Shown here piece by piece: positions 32,341 through 44,700 of a stretch of 64,000 bases of DNA (positions are counted from its first letter, which is position 1; every line of letters starts with the position of its first letter). The position numbers were made by a program, and so were the translations under genes. This DNA is from Turritopsis dohrnii (Eukaryota > Cnidaria > Hydrozoa > Anthoathecata > Oceaniidae): NCBI GenBank assembly GCA_027922465.2, contig BQMF02000175.1:1-64000 (forward strand), read 5' to 3'. The notes below the pieces were generated by a model. The model had not been told where the DNA came from, did not search any database, and saw only the letters and a program-made list of their open reading frames with translations.

Positions 32341-34072
32341 TACAGATACCGTGAAAAAACACCTTCTGTATGATCAATATGCCAAAGGTAGGCACATCCC
32401 CAAGACCTAAAAATGCTGCAATCAACTCAATTCAATATTAAAAACGGTGGAGTTTCTTCGGCGGCAGGAATTTTTCCATAATATTATGCAAACAATTCTA
32501 CCATAAAAACAAAAAAGATAAAAATAAAGATACTAAAAATAAGAAAAATAAAATTAGTTAAATAAAAGGAAATCTAAATTTACGAAAGAGTGGCAAATAG
32601 TGAACAGTGAGCAACTTGTTTAACTAACAGAAGGTGGCTATTTTTATTCAAATCTTCATTTCCTGTGCTAAATACGAGAGCGTAACTACAGCTCAGTCAA
32701 AATTTGTGCAGGAGAGCCATTTTAATCCGTGATCAAAAAATCTCATATATGCAGAAAAATATTGCTCAATAACGGAACTTGCGTTGTTGGAATTTTTTTC
32801 TTCTGAGATCTTCTTTATGGACAACAAATTTAATTTCCTCTTTGTAATTTAACAGGTGCCACGTGATAGGTCCCATTTGGGTCCCACGGTCAGGAGAAAC
32901 AGTTTCTCTGAAAACAGATGAAACGTTAATTCATCATTGTTACACCAGTAAATGTCGCAAATCAAAAAAAAATTCATTTTGTCGATCGAACGTTAAAATA
33001 TCGCACATAAATTCAAAATCAACAGGAAATGCCGCAATTTTGTTGTCGTTTCAAATTTCTCTCTATGATTATTTCGGTTAGATAATATTAGTTTAAGTAC
33101 CAGTACCAGTTGATTACACCTACCTACAACTATAAAAGACATTCTAAATGTATGCGAAACATTACACACAAAGCTCAATGATTTTGACAGTTACACAACA
33201 TCTTAAACAAAACAAATGAATAGGATTCTGATTTCGGGAAGGTGTTCCTGTTATTCAAGGTTTTGAAACAATGAGATATCTTTTGATAAATTTTCTTTCC
33301 CTGAGTTATCTGGCTAGTGATATTTGTTGTAGAAAATTGAGACATTTGTTTTTTAGCATTGCAACAGTTGTTGTAACGATTAGCGACATTGATCATTGAT
33401 AAATGGATGCGGTAAAGTGATTTCTATCGCTACGACATTTACTGTAGATCATCGATTTTGGTGCGACCTTTGCTTTTGCGACATTTACTGTTGCTTGCGA
33501 TAATTACTGGTGCGAATATGACCTGGACAACTGTCAACTGCCGGTTTCTTTCTACTGAATTGCCAACAGTTGTTTTTAATCAATGAAGGGATTCTCCGTT
33601 GTGCCAAGGCGCTTAAGATTGTTCGATGCTTTGCAAATCATAAACTTTTTCATTTGCGAAAAACTTTAATACGATAATGAGACTCAAAGCTCTGATGAAG
33701 GAGAATAGATATAATAGAGAGAAAAACTGAATATTTCCGAGAAATTTTGTAATTTTGAATTTTCAGTTCGTTGGCAAAATGATTTCTGAACTTATCTTTA
33801 AACACTTTAAAGATTTGTATGCAGAATTATCTAACATATCAGGTTGTAGTAGCTATATCAACTTCTAGACAGAATAAAATCTTGACCTATTCTTTTGCAC
33901 TGTTCTCCTTATCCTGATTTATTAAGCAACAATAGCTGTTCAGTTCTTTTATGCATAACCACAGATTCATAACCTCTTCTATGCATAATTCTGGACACTC
34001 ATATCTAAAAAGTATTCTCCATAAAAATTATCCATAAACAGTAAGTCATTGCATTTCATGCATGAAGAACCA
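32341..34072. other. No gene recognised
   Basis: Near 32696-32735 a sequence related to the hAT-like MITE arm occurs (gtcaaaatttgtgcaggagag). Near 33425-33515 gcgacatttactgt is repeated imperfectly. No exon was supported. Confidence 0.4.
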
Positions 34073-34500
34073 ACAATTTCGGCTACTTTTATTTCGGCTA
34101 ATTTTTTTTTCGGCGGAAATAATTTCGGCGAGATTTTGGTCATTTCGGCGGAAAAAATTTCGGCAGGATTTCATCTATAACTTAATTTCAGAATATCCAA
34201 ATTTTAAGCATTTTATCGACAGGGAAATGCAAAAACTTGCGTTTAAGAAAATATCTATAAATATAAATATTATAAGTTTAGTATTCTTTTATTTCAAAAC
34301 AAGAAGCCACTAGTTACATGATATTAGGTTTAAAAGTAACATTGATTGCTGAAAAGAACAAACCGACCAAAAGAAGGATTTCATCGACCCTCATACAGCT
34401 TAAAACTCCAAAATTAAGAAAAAGGATAAAATCCAAAAATTTCGGCGGGAAAAATTTTCGTTGAAGCCCCTAATTTCGGCGGACAAATTTTCGGCGACAC
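34073..34500 (+). repeat. Element with clustered TTTCGGC motifs
   Basis: TTTCGGC occurs about nine times in the same orientation, six in 34076-34170 and three in 34440-34495, often as aatttcggcgg(a)aaa. The two clusters flank about 270 bp of AT-rich sequence. This looks like the subterminal motif arrays of a DNA transposon, but no clean terminal repeat was found. Confidence 0.45.
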
Positions 34501-35887
34501 GCTGCACTATTTGAAAGTAGCTACCTTCAACTCAAAAGTTGGGAAGTTTTCCTATTTTTAAAGATGAGCCTGAAAGACAAAGCAGAGTTTATTGCTATTA
34601 CCAACAGTCTTTGTCAACAAGAAAAAACACATAAGCACCGACCTATTAAGCCAACACCATGGCAACATGAAAAGAACATTTTGGTTTATGCTTATTAAAA
34701 TAATGAACCTGAGCAATAAACAAACTTCCCGCAAATGTCTTTGTATGACCTTTGTATTGCTATAGTAGCTATAGCAATGCTTTAGCATTTGTAAATGCAT
34801 TTTTTAAGAAAGCATTGCCATAGCTACTAGCCTCAAATGCTACAACAAAGAGACTTCTGTTCAACTAATTGAAAAGTTAAAGCAATGTTCAACTCTATCA
34901 ACTTATTGAAAGCATGTTGCAAGCATCAAAAGTTTTCTTTTAAATTTTTTGTTTGCAAGTCTCTCAAGTTTCTTCAGCTACACAGCAATTGTTGGTTTAT
35001 CTTTATAAAGGCAGACGGTGCTTCATAAAAGCACCTCGCTTGACGAAGGAATCTTCTAATAAGTACTCTTCTCCTTTTTAATCGCCTTCCTCCCTCTATA
35101 AGATGAAAAATATAAAAAACACCTTCCTCATCTTTTAGGAAAAAGGACGCAATATGGGCATAATAAATCAATTGAATCGGTTGATGAAAATCTTTTGCAG
35201 ATTTTTAAATATCAACTTCGTCCTCAGGCCTCCTTTGTCCTTTCAATATTTCGGGGACGAGGTTGAATAATCACAGCAGATAGATAGACTTCATAAAGCG
35301 CTCCACTGCCTGTCCTTAGTAGATTCGCCCTACCAACCCGCCATTTAATTTTGAAATATTTGACGAGAAAGATTGACCGTGATTGACAAACTTTGGATAA
35401 GGAGAATATTCCGCGTTCATACTAGTACATAAAAACAGATAGTCTTCAGTCATCATAAATGACGTATTGAGTGTCGGTTCTGTTGTTGTAAACACCATTT
35501 CATAACATGAAATTACTGCTAGTTCGTTGATTAGAAACCAAATGGAAAAAAACATCGCGTGGTAGATAAGGTTAGTATCGATAAAATAGTAATGTTGATT
35601 TTATCAATGAATCACCCTTAAATTACAGCGATACAATCTACGATACATACTATCGAAGCTTATTGCATGTAATATTTGGTATTTCCAATCGATGAATTCA
35701 TTTGCTGAAGAATATGTAAGAATATCGGTTCACACGTGTTTCAATTAATTGTGTGGGCACCTCTGACTGTTTGTGTGGGCACCTCTGACTTCTGTAGAAA
35801 GTGATTAAACCATTCCATGAAGTCTGTTGGAGTCGAAAAGTTTAACAAACATCGCATATTTATTATTCGTTGTACACTTGAACATCC
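34501..35887. other. Spacer upstream of the claudin-like gene
   Basis: Small minus frames (34558-34800, 35316-35555) are unrecognised. A 23-bp tandem duplication tgtgtgggcacctctgact lies at 35751-35793, about 100 bp before the claudin ATG and possibly in its promoter or 5' UTR. Confidence 0.4.
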
Positions 35888-37566
35888 ATGGATGCTACTA
35901 AAAAGTTCAAACTGCTGAATGGGGCGTTAGGAATCTGTATTTTGATTGGTTTAGTGAGTTTGATAGCAGGTACAGTGGGTGTATCCTGGTGGAATAGTAC
36001 CACCAACATCGAAGGATACAGTTACGATGGAGAATTTCAGGAAGTCAATAAAGGCTTGTGGAAGACTTGTACAAACTTTGAAAAGGATGATGTTACTACT
36101 GAATTTTGTACTGACAGAGATGATTTATTGAAGTTCAAGAAAATGGATGACACAAAATACAATCGAGGTAATTATTTCATGGCAGTCATCGAGAAGTATC
36201 GTTACAATGATTCGTGATTTCAATGATTTTACAATTTGTTTTTAGACCTGGATGCGGTTTTTCTCGTCTTAATAATTTCGGAAATTTTTGCTTTTGCCGG
36301 TTTGCTGTCGGTGCTTTTCATGGTTACCGTACTAAAGAAAGCCAGCTCTTGGGAATGTACTGCTCTCTTTATTACTCTTTTCACCTTCATCTCAGGTATG
36401 ATCAAAACATTTCTATGTTTAGGCCGAATTTCAGTTGGCCACGCTACTGAGCGAACAGCTTTTTGATTCGCTCAGTAGTTCAAATGAATCAAATGGCGAA
36501 TGAGATTTTGTCAGCCATTCAAAAATCAGCTAGCTCATTGACCAGGTGAATGAAGTGGAAAGTGGCCTTTACAATCAGTTTTTTGATATTTTAAACCCTG
36601 ATACAAGTTCCACGTTTTGCTCGTGAGATGTTCTTATCAAATTCCTCCATTTAACGAACATTCAGTAAAGCCAATCCTTTTTGTGTTATTTCATGTCCTG
36701 CTACATGGACTTTTTTCTGGAGTCGGTAAAGTGTATACGATTTAGTCAGTACTAGGACCTGTTAAAAAAAGAAGGAAGAGATATTTTCAAAAGACGAGCT
36801 TTTTTAAAATATTCGTTGTAGTAAAGGGAAACTCAACTGAAAAATTATAAGTGCAAAAAAGCAAACTTGTGACTTTTTGCGTTTAGTTCCCCTTTAACTG
36901 ATGTTCTGGTCTCGAAAAGCTAACAATGTAATTTTTTTTATCTTCTCGATTATCATTTTCGTCCAACTACTTTATCACATGGCAATATTATAACCAATCC
37001 GCAGTTATCGTTTCATGTCACGTGATGAAACTGTGTCACATGATGAAAACATTGATAGCGACACTGAAAACTTCACAATGAAGGCTTTTACACCAAGGAA
37101 TTTCTTAATGATTATAAAAACATGCAATATTGACTGATAAATAATGAAGCTGTGTTTACCTGCTATTAAGAAAATTATCTATGAAAAATTTGGTTAATTT
37201 TTGGTCATGCTAAATGAAATGGTAGGATGCGACCCAGGGTTTTCAGATGTCTGAAAAAGGTTATGGCTTGAATATTGAAACACATATACATGACCAGATT
37301 TCTTTTAAATTTTTTCAGGGATTTCTGCTGTTTCTTCTTTGATCTACACTGAAGTTCAATTTGATGTTTGGTGGGATGTGAGTGACCACGGATGGTCCAT
37401 TATCATTACTTGGTTTGGCGCATGCGTGCTGATGGTTTCGTTTATAATATCATTGCCGTTATTTTGTATGGACATGTACGAACGGAGGAGTACAGTGAGT
37501 TATTCCACCGGAGACCACCATGATGGAGTTGCCATAACGCCCAAAGAAGTGATTAACAACCCTTAA
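35888..37566 (+). CDS. Claudin/PMP22-family four-pass membrane protein
   Basis: Three exons, 35888-36167, 36246-36395 and 37319-37566, join in phase 1 each time (CGAG|GTAATT, TTTTAG|AC; TCAG|GTATGA, TTTCAG|GG). They give 225 residues, the usual claudin length. An in-frame TGA sits two codons before the ATG. TM1 (about 11-31) is followed by a large extracellular loop carrying the family signature W...GLW-x2-C...C (SWWNSTT, then GLWKTCTNFEKDDVTTEFC). TM2, TM3 and TM4 follow in exons 2 and 3, then a cytoplasmic tail with RRSTVSYSTGD. Claudins and relatives seal or organise cell contacts; the exact role here is inferred. The tail ends EVINNP, not a typical PDZ-binding YV. The second intron contains a short MITE. 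Confidence 0.88.
36822..36897. mobile_element. Short solo derivative of the palindromic MITE
   Basis: taaagggaaactcaact...gcgtttagttcccctttaa is 76 bp long and carries both ends of the 7781-8614 element almost back to back. It lies in intron 2 of the claudin-like gene. Confidence 0.75.
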
Positions 37567-37643
37567 AAAGCCACTAGCACACAGTTGACGCACAGTTCAG
37601 TACAGTACCCTATCTTTAAAATGAAATTATATGATATTCAGAA

Positions 37644-37979
37644 ATGGTACCTAAAGCTACTATGTTTGGGGGTTTTAACGAAACGCATTCAAAAGTAATT
37701 TACCCGAATAAAACCCGAAAAAGTCCTGGTGCACAAATACACGCTCAGTGCAAGACCTTACTCACTAATGACAATAAAGTCGATTGTTCTTATAATACTT
37801 ACTTCGGAAAATCTTTTATAAATAAATTCCTCTCCCAAAGAAACGTCCAGGGTGAATATTCGATATATATCAACGCCCAGGGCGTCAATAAAGACGAGCT
37901 GCAAAACCATTTCAAAAACGAAAGGTTGTTTCTGACTATTCTCAACAGGCCAAAAGTTGAATATACCCAACAAAGCTAA
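37644..37979 (+). other. Open frame in or after the claudin 3' UTR
   Basis: A 111-codon frame starts 78 bp after the claudin stop. It reads plausibly (NKTRKSPGAQIHAQCK, GVNKDELQNHFKNERLFL) but matches no family I know. The AATAAA at 37707-37712 lies inside it and could end the claudin transcript. It may be a small independent gene or simply UTR. Confidence 0.2.
37707..37712 (+). terminator. Candidate poly(A) signal of the claudin-like gene
   Basis: AATAAA 141 bp after the stop codon. Confidence 0.4.
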
Positions 37980-38062
37980 ACTTGCGAACATGCATGTGAT
38001 GCTATCCCGTATGTGCGTTAGCCAAAGGTTATCTTAAAGGTCTGTCCACATAAGATTCAAAT

Positions 38063-38068
38063 TTTATT
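38063..38068 (-). terminator. Candidate poly(A) signal of the zinc-finger gene
   Basis: AATAAA on the minus strand, about 270 bp beyond the stop codon. Confidence 0.35.
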
Positions 38069-38341
38069 TTCTGTGCGACTTTTAAATAAGAAATTCACTA
38101 TTGTACTATAGTATACAATTTATCAAGCAATTTCAGACATTCCAAATATTCTTAACATTAGCTATGGTTCAGTGTGTTCCATGAATGTTCATTGAACAGC
38201 CGATTTTACCACAGAGAAGTTTGCTTTGTCTGAAATGGCTAGAAAGAAAACATACTGTTTGTAACACGTGATATTTTTGTGTATAGATAAGTATTTCCCA
38301 ATAAATTTGAAAAAGTTATAACTCCCACTTCGGCATGTTTT

Positions 38342-39406
38342 TCAGTCGTTGCAATCGTTAGGGATAATCACCACTTCGAAATCCTTTTGATCATGTTTTG
38401 ATTGGCTAACATGATTCATAAGTTCATCTGATGTCCGCAAACACACCAGCTTAGCTTTCCCATAGCAAGCCAAGCAAAAATAGGGGTGAACCGATCCGTG
38501 AACTGCTTTATGATGAAACGCTTGGTCATCGATGTTCTTGAAGCGAGAATCACAGCTGGGATCTTCTAAACAGGGCAGAGGATACAGACCACAATAGTGT
38601 TCAAGAAAGTCTTCAGTATTTTTGTAGTACTTCCCACACGAGCACGTGCAGGGAACGTGATATGCACTCATATGCTCTGTGTATTTGTTGACGTCACAAA
38701 AAGTTAAAGGATGACAGAACTGGCATTTCATCTGCTTCTGTTCATGATCTGATAATTCGTTTCCACTGTAGAAACCATTATCGCGTTTGTTTCTTTCGCA
38801 TGATTTGTTTGAACAGAGAAAATTATGGTTGTTTTTATCATGGACAGCTGCGTCATGCTTTGTTGCGAAGATCAGCTCGCAACCCCTGCATATATGCTGG
38901 AAGATGTCAAATATTGTCGCGTGCCAACCTTCACAAATGACTGTTTCAGCGTTATTTGATTTTAAGAGGGCTTGCAGTTCGGCATATCTTCCCTCTCTAT
39001 TGACAACCAATGTCACTTGGTACTTGGGTTGAGGGTGTGCGGCGGAGCAGTGGTGGCAAGCAACCATAGTTTTAGTATAGAAGTTGACTAGGAAGGCGAT
39101 CAGATCTGTCCACGGAGCGTCTTCTGAATCCGTTAGACTCTCGTGAACTGTTAAACATTTCCCAATATTTTCACGAAGTTGCTGTAGATGGATGAGGTTT
39201 TTCCAAGCTTTGTTAAAAAAAACGTGTATCTTTAGGTTGCGTTGCTGCGAGTATAGTTTAGCGTTACCCAGAAAGTTTTCGCCAACCGTATTCCATTCTA
39301 TCAAAACCAACTTTTGTATCATATCAATCGTCGGTGGTTTGACGGACGTCACTTCCAATGGTGTCCTGTGCACACGAGCAGTTTTTCTGCAACACTTTGA
39401 TTGCAT
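38342..39406 (-). CDS. Intronless C2H2-type zinc-finger protein
   Basis: A single 354-codon minus-strand frame. The N-terminal 110 residues have no recognised domain. After CHHC (117-120) come about six Cys/His modules with irregular spacing: C173/C176 with H184-H194; C198/C203 with H221; C228/C231 with H245/H250; C255/C257 with H270; C279/C285 with H298-H303; and C311/C314 with H332/H338. The spacing differs from KRAB- or Kruppel-type arrays and lacks TGEKP linkers. Nucleic-acid binding is likely but target and function are unknown. In a region where the other genes are split, the lack of introns suggests a retrocopy or a transposon-derived gene; the frame is intact, so it may still be active. 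Confidence 0.75.
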   Translation of the reverse strand: MQSKCCRKTARVHRTPLEVTSVKPPTIDMIQKLVLIEWNTVGENFLGNAKLYSQQRNLKIHVFFNKAWKNLIHLQQLRENIGKCLTVHESLTDSEDAPWTDLIAFLVNFYTKTMVACHHCSAAHPQPKYQVTLVVNREGRYAELQALLKSNNAETVICEGWHATIFDIFQHICRGCELIFATKHDAAVHDKNNHNFLCSNKSCERNKRDNGFYSGNELSDHEQKQMKCQFCHPLTFCDVNKYTEHMSAYHVPCTCSCGKYYKNTEDFLEHYCGLYPLPCLEDPSCDSRFKNIDDQAFHHKAVHGSVHPYFCLACYGKAKLVCLRTSDELMNHVSQSKHDQKDFEVVIIPNDCND

Positions 39407-41719
39407 TGCGTATAATGATTACTGGCAAGTAAAAGCACTTCCTCACAATCGTAGCCTACAACTAAACTGAATCTTTTTTTTTTACTATTAAATAAGATTT
39501 CGTTTTCGCCTGACTTTCCATTAATTATGGAAAAGAAATTTAAAATAGATTTGAAATTTTCTCATTTAATGAAAAATATAGACGTTCTATAAAAACCAAA
39601 ACAACAGAAAATTGAGAGAAAATTGCAACCTCGAACCCAGGGTCTCTTGTCTTTTCAATATACGGATAGCTTCGAGACAGTCAAGGAATAAAAGACATTA
39701 TTATGCAAAACTATCTTGTTTGCACTTAGATAATCTACAAAATAATGCAATAATTCTTTCCTATAATAGGAGACTAAATACAGTTTCGAGAAAATTACAA
39801 GAAGCACTTGGAAAGAAAATTTATTGAGTTTCATGTTGGAATACACGAAGGAGTAACCATAACATATTAATCAGAAGTGGATCCCAGAGTGGAAAAGCAC
39901 GGGAAAATATTTTTTTTCTCTTCAAGTTCTTATTAAGGTAGGTCCCACGTTGGGAAAATTTCTCACTGAAAAAAAGAGAATCGCTTCTTTATATTTCTGC
40001 TATGGTTTGGATCTACCTCTGCAACGGAGAGTCTTTACCATGTTAAGAAAAAAAAAAAAAAAAAAAAAAAATTCTTGAAGGTGATCCTCCATATAAGTAT
40101 ACGTATGAACGAAAAACAAATTCGACATTCATAACTAGTGGATGTTGCTTTTCAATCACCGATGAACATTGGAAAGTGAAGAGTGCCACGTAAACATTAC
40201 ACGAATATGTATAATAAAGCTGTGAAATAAATAACTATGAAACAATTGTAATGATAAAAAAACACAGCCAGTACGGCCAGTATACCGTAGAAATATTCAT
40301 TTAAAAGAACGTGCAGTGTGAGAAACGCATATTTATTTTAGAAGGGGTGGCCAACTCTCACCATGTTTGATTAGCAGAAAATAAATGATTGAAAAAGAAT
40401 TCAACCACGCAATAGAAGATTAGAAGAATTTCACGATTTTTCTTTTGAAACCCAGTCACTGCGACGAAGAGTATTTTCATTGAAAAAGTCCGTTTATTTC
40501 CATAAAAATATACTCCTTCGCAGCGGCTTTTCAACAAGTATGTACACTGCGAAGGTACGAACTTTCTTCCTCTTCAAAATGACACAAATACTTTCAGAGG
40601 GCTGTTTCGAGGATTTTCAGGAGAAACCGTGTCGAAACCCGTGAGTTATTTCTTACACTCTACCGAAAGAACCACCAACAAAATATTCTTTCTTCAAACG
40701 CAGTATCGTTCAACAACAAATCAAAAAATGAAAACAAAGACAGGACAGAAAGTAGTTCTTCAAATCAAGCCTTTTCGAAGACCACAACAAAGTGGTCTTG
40801 AACAAAGACTAGTCAAATCATGCTGAAAATTTCAAAATGAAGGGCGTCAAAATGAAGGGCGTTAGCAGCATGATATAATCTTCGTTTTTCGCGCCACTTA
40901 CGTGCGATATTCAAAATACTAAATATATAAATGCTAAAACACAAATCTTATATATAGTTCCTTTATCATAGAGAACTCGAGCGGACTGGTCAAGACCTGT
41001 TATAAAAAAATATTCGTTGTCGCGTGAGCGTGGTAGCAGTTAAAAAATTCGACAAAAAAAATTTATACACCAAAAAAAAACAACAAAAAACAACAAAAAA
41101 AACAACAACAGCAAATCAAAACTAGTAAATAACTGAAATTAACGAAATCAAACTTTCCTTAATAGAAATAGTTTGGCGTACTACGCAGAATCGACATTAC
41201 AAAATATCTCGTACAAAAAAATAAGAAACATTATCCGTGGACAAAAAAATAAGAAACATTATCCATGGACAAACTATCCTTACATACAGTCCAAAAAATT
41301 AACCATAGCTAATCTAAAAAATAATTAGCTATGTTAAAAATATTTCTGCCAACTGAAAACTGCTTCATAAGAGAAGAAACATGCAAGAGAGGCTATATGG
41401 AAGGGAGTTCGTATAGAAACGAGGCTGTAATTCATAAAACTCGTAAGACTGTATAAAAGGGAAAAAACCTTTAGTATTTAAGCGATTATTAAGTCGGAAA
41501 TCAAAAGGCAGAATTTCTCATTTATTATCAAACAGCGTCACAGAAAAAAAATTCCATAACGAAGATTGAATAGTATAGTCCCCTTTCAACATAATAAATA
41601 TCTAGTTCCATAGATATTCACGAAGTTGCCATGAACACTTTGGTCCAAATCGCACATACCTCAGCGTCGAGTATCACTTGGTTTTACTCGTTTTTCCATC
41701 CATCGCATTAAAGGAGGCC
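39407..41719. other. Spacer between zinc-finger gene and neurabin 3' end
   Basis: It holds a run of about 26 A at 40050-40072, A-rich (caaaaaa)n sequence at 41068-41115, a tandem aaaatgaagggcgt duplication near 40835-40863 and a 28-bp tandem duplication aaaaaataagaaacattatcc at 41215-41270. No gene was recognised. The neurabin 3' UTR must occupy the last few hundred bases. Confidence 0.5.
41521..41526 (-). terminator. Candidate poly(A) signal of neurabin
   Basis: AATAAA on the minus strand about 195 bp past the TGA at 41720-41722. Confidence 0.5.
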
Positions 41720-44700
41720 TCAGTGAGGAACTTTGTATTTGCCTTTCCAAAACTGAAGCTTGTCTTTTGTGGATTTGTGATCCTTCATTTTCCCCTTGTT
41801 AAACGAGTCCTTGGAAAGTTTCTGACGGAATTCTTTTATGCGTTTTTTAATTTCCGCGCGGTGATCATAATTGCTGACTCCGTAATCCTAAAAGTATCGG
41901 GAAAATAAATGTGAATAAACGTGTTCGGACTACAAGTTTTATGATAAATAATATCACCAGAAACTTCATAGATATTAGATAGAAAAATAAGTGTGTATGA
42001 ATATTTTTCTAAAAACTATATAATCAAAATATAATCATCATCAAAGTAAAATATATTACAAGTTGAAAAGTTGAAAAATTCGGAAAAATAATCGTAAAAG
42101 ATTCTAGTCGTATTAAAGGTTGCATTTTGCATTCAAATCATTTCAAAAGAATGATAAGGCTCGCCTTTAAACGGTTTCCATCAGCACGTAGTAGGGCCTG
42201 TCCATCTACATTGTGTGATTTGAAATTGTTCACATACTGACTAAGGTTCATCTCCACTAACCACAAACCAACCTAAATATTAGCAAGTCATGTTTTTATC
42301 TCCCTATTTTCACGGTTATTGTTCTTTTCTGGAAGACATTAATGTATTTGTACTGTAAGTTGTAGGAACTAGTCGCAATCAAATCAATAATAAGTAAGCT
42401 TCTATTATCTCCTGAATGTCCACTTTATTAGAGTTTTTTTTAACATGAACACAGTGTTCTCCATGATCTTGTGCATACATTCTATAATCCCTTTCAGTAG
42501 TTGTTGACAATGAATCATTCAAAGAAATATCAAGTTTCGTTCGATTTTGAAAAGGAGTTTATACCCTACTTTCCCTTGTCATGGAGAAAGTTTCTATGTT
42601 CAGAATCCACGCAACACCGTGATGATGTCGAGAATTAATAGAGCAAGTCACAAACAACACACAAAGGGATAACATTTTACAAGATTTTCTCACCTGCCTA
42701 ACATCCCAATCGCTTGGTGCCCTCCTCGTCCAATGTGTGATTTCTTCTTCTCCTTCATGTTCTGAAAAATAAACATTCAACTCTTATTTCGGCAACCAAT
42801 CAAATCACATGTAAGGTTACTCTTTTGTTTCGAAAACCAATCAAATCACTGTTTTAGGTTACAAGGTTCTATTTACCGTTCGAGTTACCGACATCTATGG
42901 CACGTTCATTGTAAGATTGGTTATTTCCATCGGAAGGTAAGTCGCTTGAAACTGAGTTGTTTTCAGAAGGTGTCGGTTCCGGTATGGCGTGTGACGGAGA
43001 AGATAATTCAATTTCCACGTCATCTAAAGACGTCGTTTTATTTTCCGCATTGTCGGAATTTTCTACCTCAATGTGAGCGAGTAATGACGGAGAATTATTT
43101 TTATCTCCTTGATGAACTTCCTAAGAAAAGACAAAAAAAAAAAAAGAAAATATTTTTCTGACTTCCACCTGGTACAGGAGGGAAATCTGATAAACCATAC
43201 CTCATCCATTTCTTTCATAGCTTTATCCATAAGCATCTCTAAAGAAATATTTCAGAAATACTAGTCATGAACATCTATCTATCAAGCTGTCAAAGATTGC
43301 AACAAGGTTTTAAGGTGTCATATCAACAGTTACTGTTAAAAAAACACAATGAAATCGTAGAGATAACTTAGTTTCACATAAAGGCTTCTACAATAAGATG
43401 CATTCTACTTTAGACTGTGAAGGAGATGTCCTCCTCAAAGGAATTCCTGAATGCCTCCATCCCCTCTAGTTCTTCATTCCTCGTTCATATCGAATGTGTA
43501 AGATTCGTTCATGTTATCTTTGTGATGGAAAGTTTTGTAACTTTCGTTTGAAAGAACAAGGCTATACGTAACTTTCTCGCTTAAACCTGACAGCAATAAA
43601 ATTTTGACCACAACCAAACAACGATTGCATCTTGTTCGTTAGGACATGAACAAGCCACCACTACTAGAAATTGACAGATGTCAACAGACCTTTATCGGCG
43701 AACGGTACAACAGCTTCTTCTGTTCCTGCGTCGTTAGCTTGTTGTTGTTTGATTGCTTCAGTTTTCTCGTCGATTGGAACCACTTCTGCGTCGTTTGGTG
43801 GAGATAAATGTGAAGAGTGGTTACCAGATTCAAGGGATACCACCACTGTCGGCACACCGACATCTGACGGGTTCTTAGAATCATTACTGTTCGTACTGGC
43901 AGGAGAAGACGGCGCCCTGACGTCAGTCGTTATTACTGGTTGCGTCTTTTCGTCAAACGACGGTTTCTTATTAAGTTTTCCTTTCTTAAATACTTTAGGT
44001 AAATGAAATCCGAACTTATGTTTTTGTTTTTCCGGTTTCTCAATACTGCTAGATGACGTAGATGTTTGCATGAGATCGGGCGTGGAAATTGCACCCGTTG
44101 ATACTAGATTGGGCGTTGATTGTGCTGTTTTCTTCCGAGGTAATGTAGAAATCTAAACGTAATAAAAACAAATTCTTTGATTAATTAGAATCACGCCAGT
44201 ACATAGAAAAAAAAAACCTGCTCAACTTTCAATAAACTATCAGTCACTCATACTTATTCTCTCAGACTAGTGATTTGTTTGTCGGACAACAAAATGTCAC
44301 TGGAAATACATACAACGACATCAGTGTAATGTCACTGGAAATACATACAACGACATCAGTGTAATGTCACTGGAAATACATACAACGACATCAGTGTAAT
44401 GTCACTGGAAATACATACAACGACATCAGTGTAATGTCACTGGAAATACATACAACGACATCAGTGTTTTCAAAATAAAAAATCGTAGCCAAGAATTTCA
44501 TTCCACAATAAAAAAAACCACGAACCTGTACCTCAAACGTGGTCAATATAAACCACATGACGATGAAGGAAGACGATAGAAGTGTCAACGAATCGTTCGT
44601 GTAAGTGAAGGATGGCATGACATGCTAATGAACTTATAGTCACAACTCTTTCTGATCAAATTAACAACTATATATTCATTCATTAAAAACGCCATTTAAA

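Noticed and set aside
43671..44006. 111-codon plus frame
   Set aside because: Antisense shadow of the neurabin exon 44152-43690.
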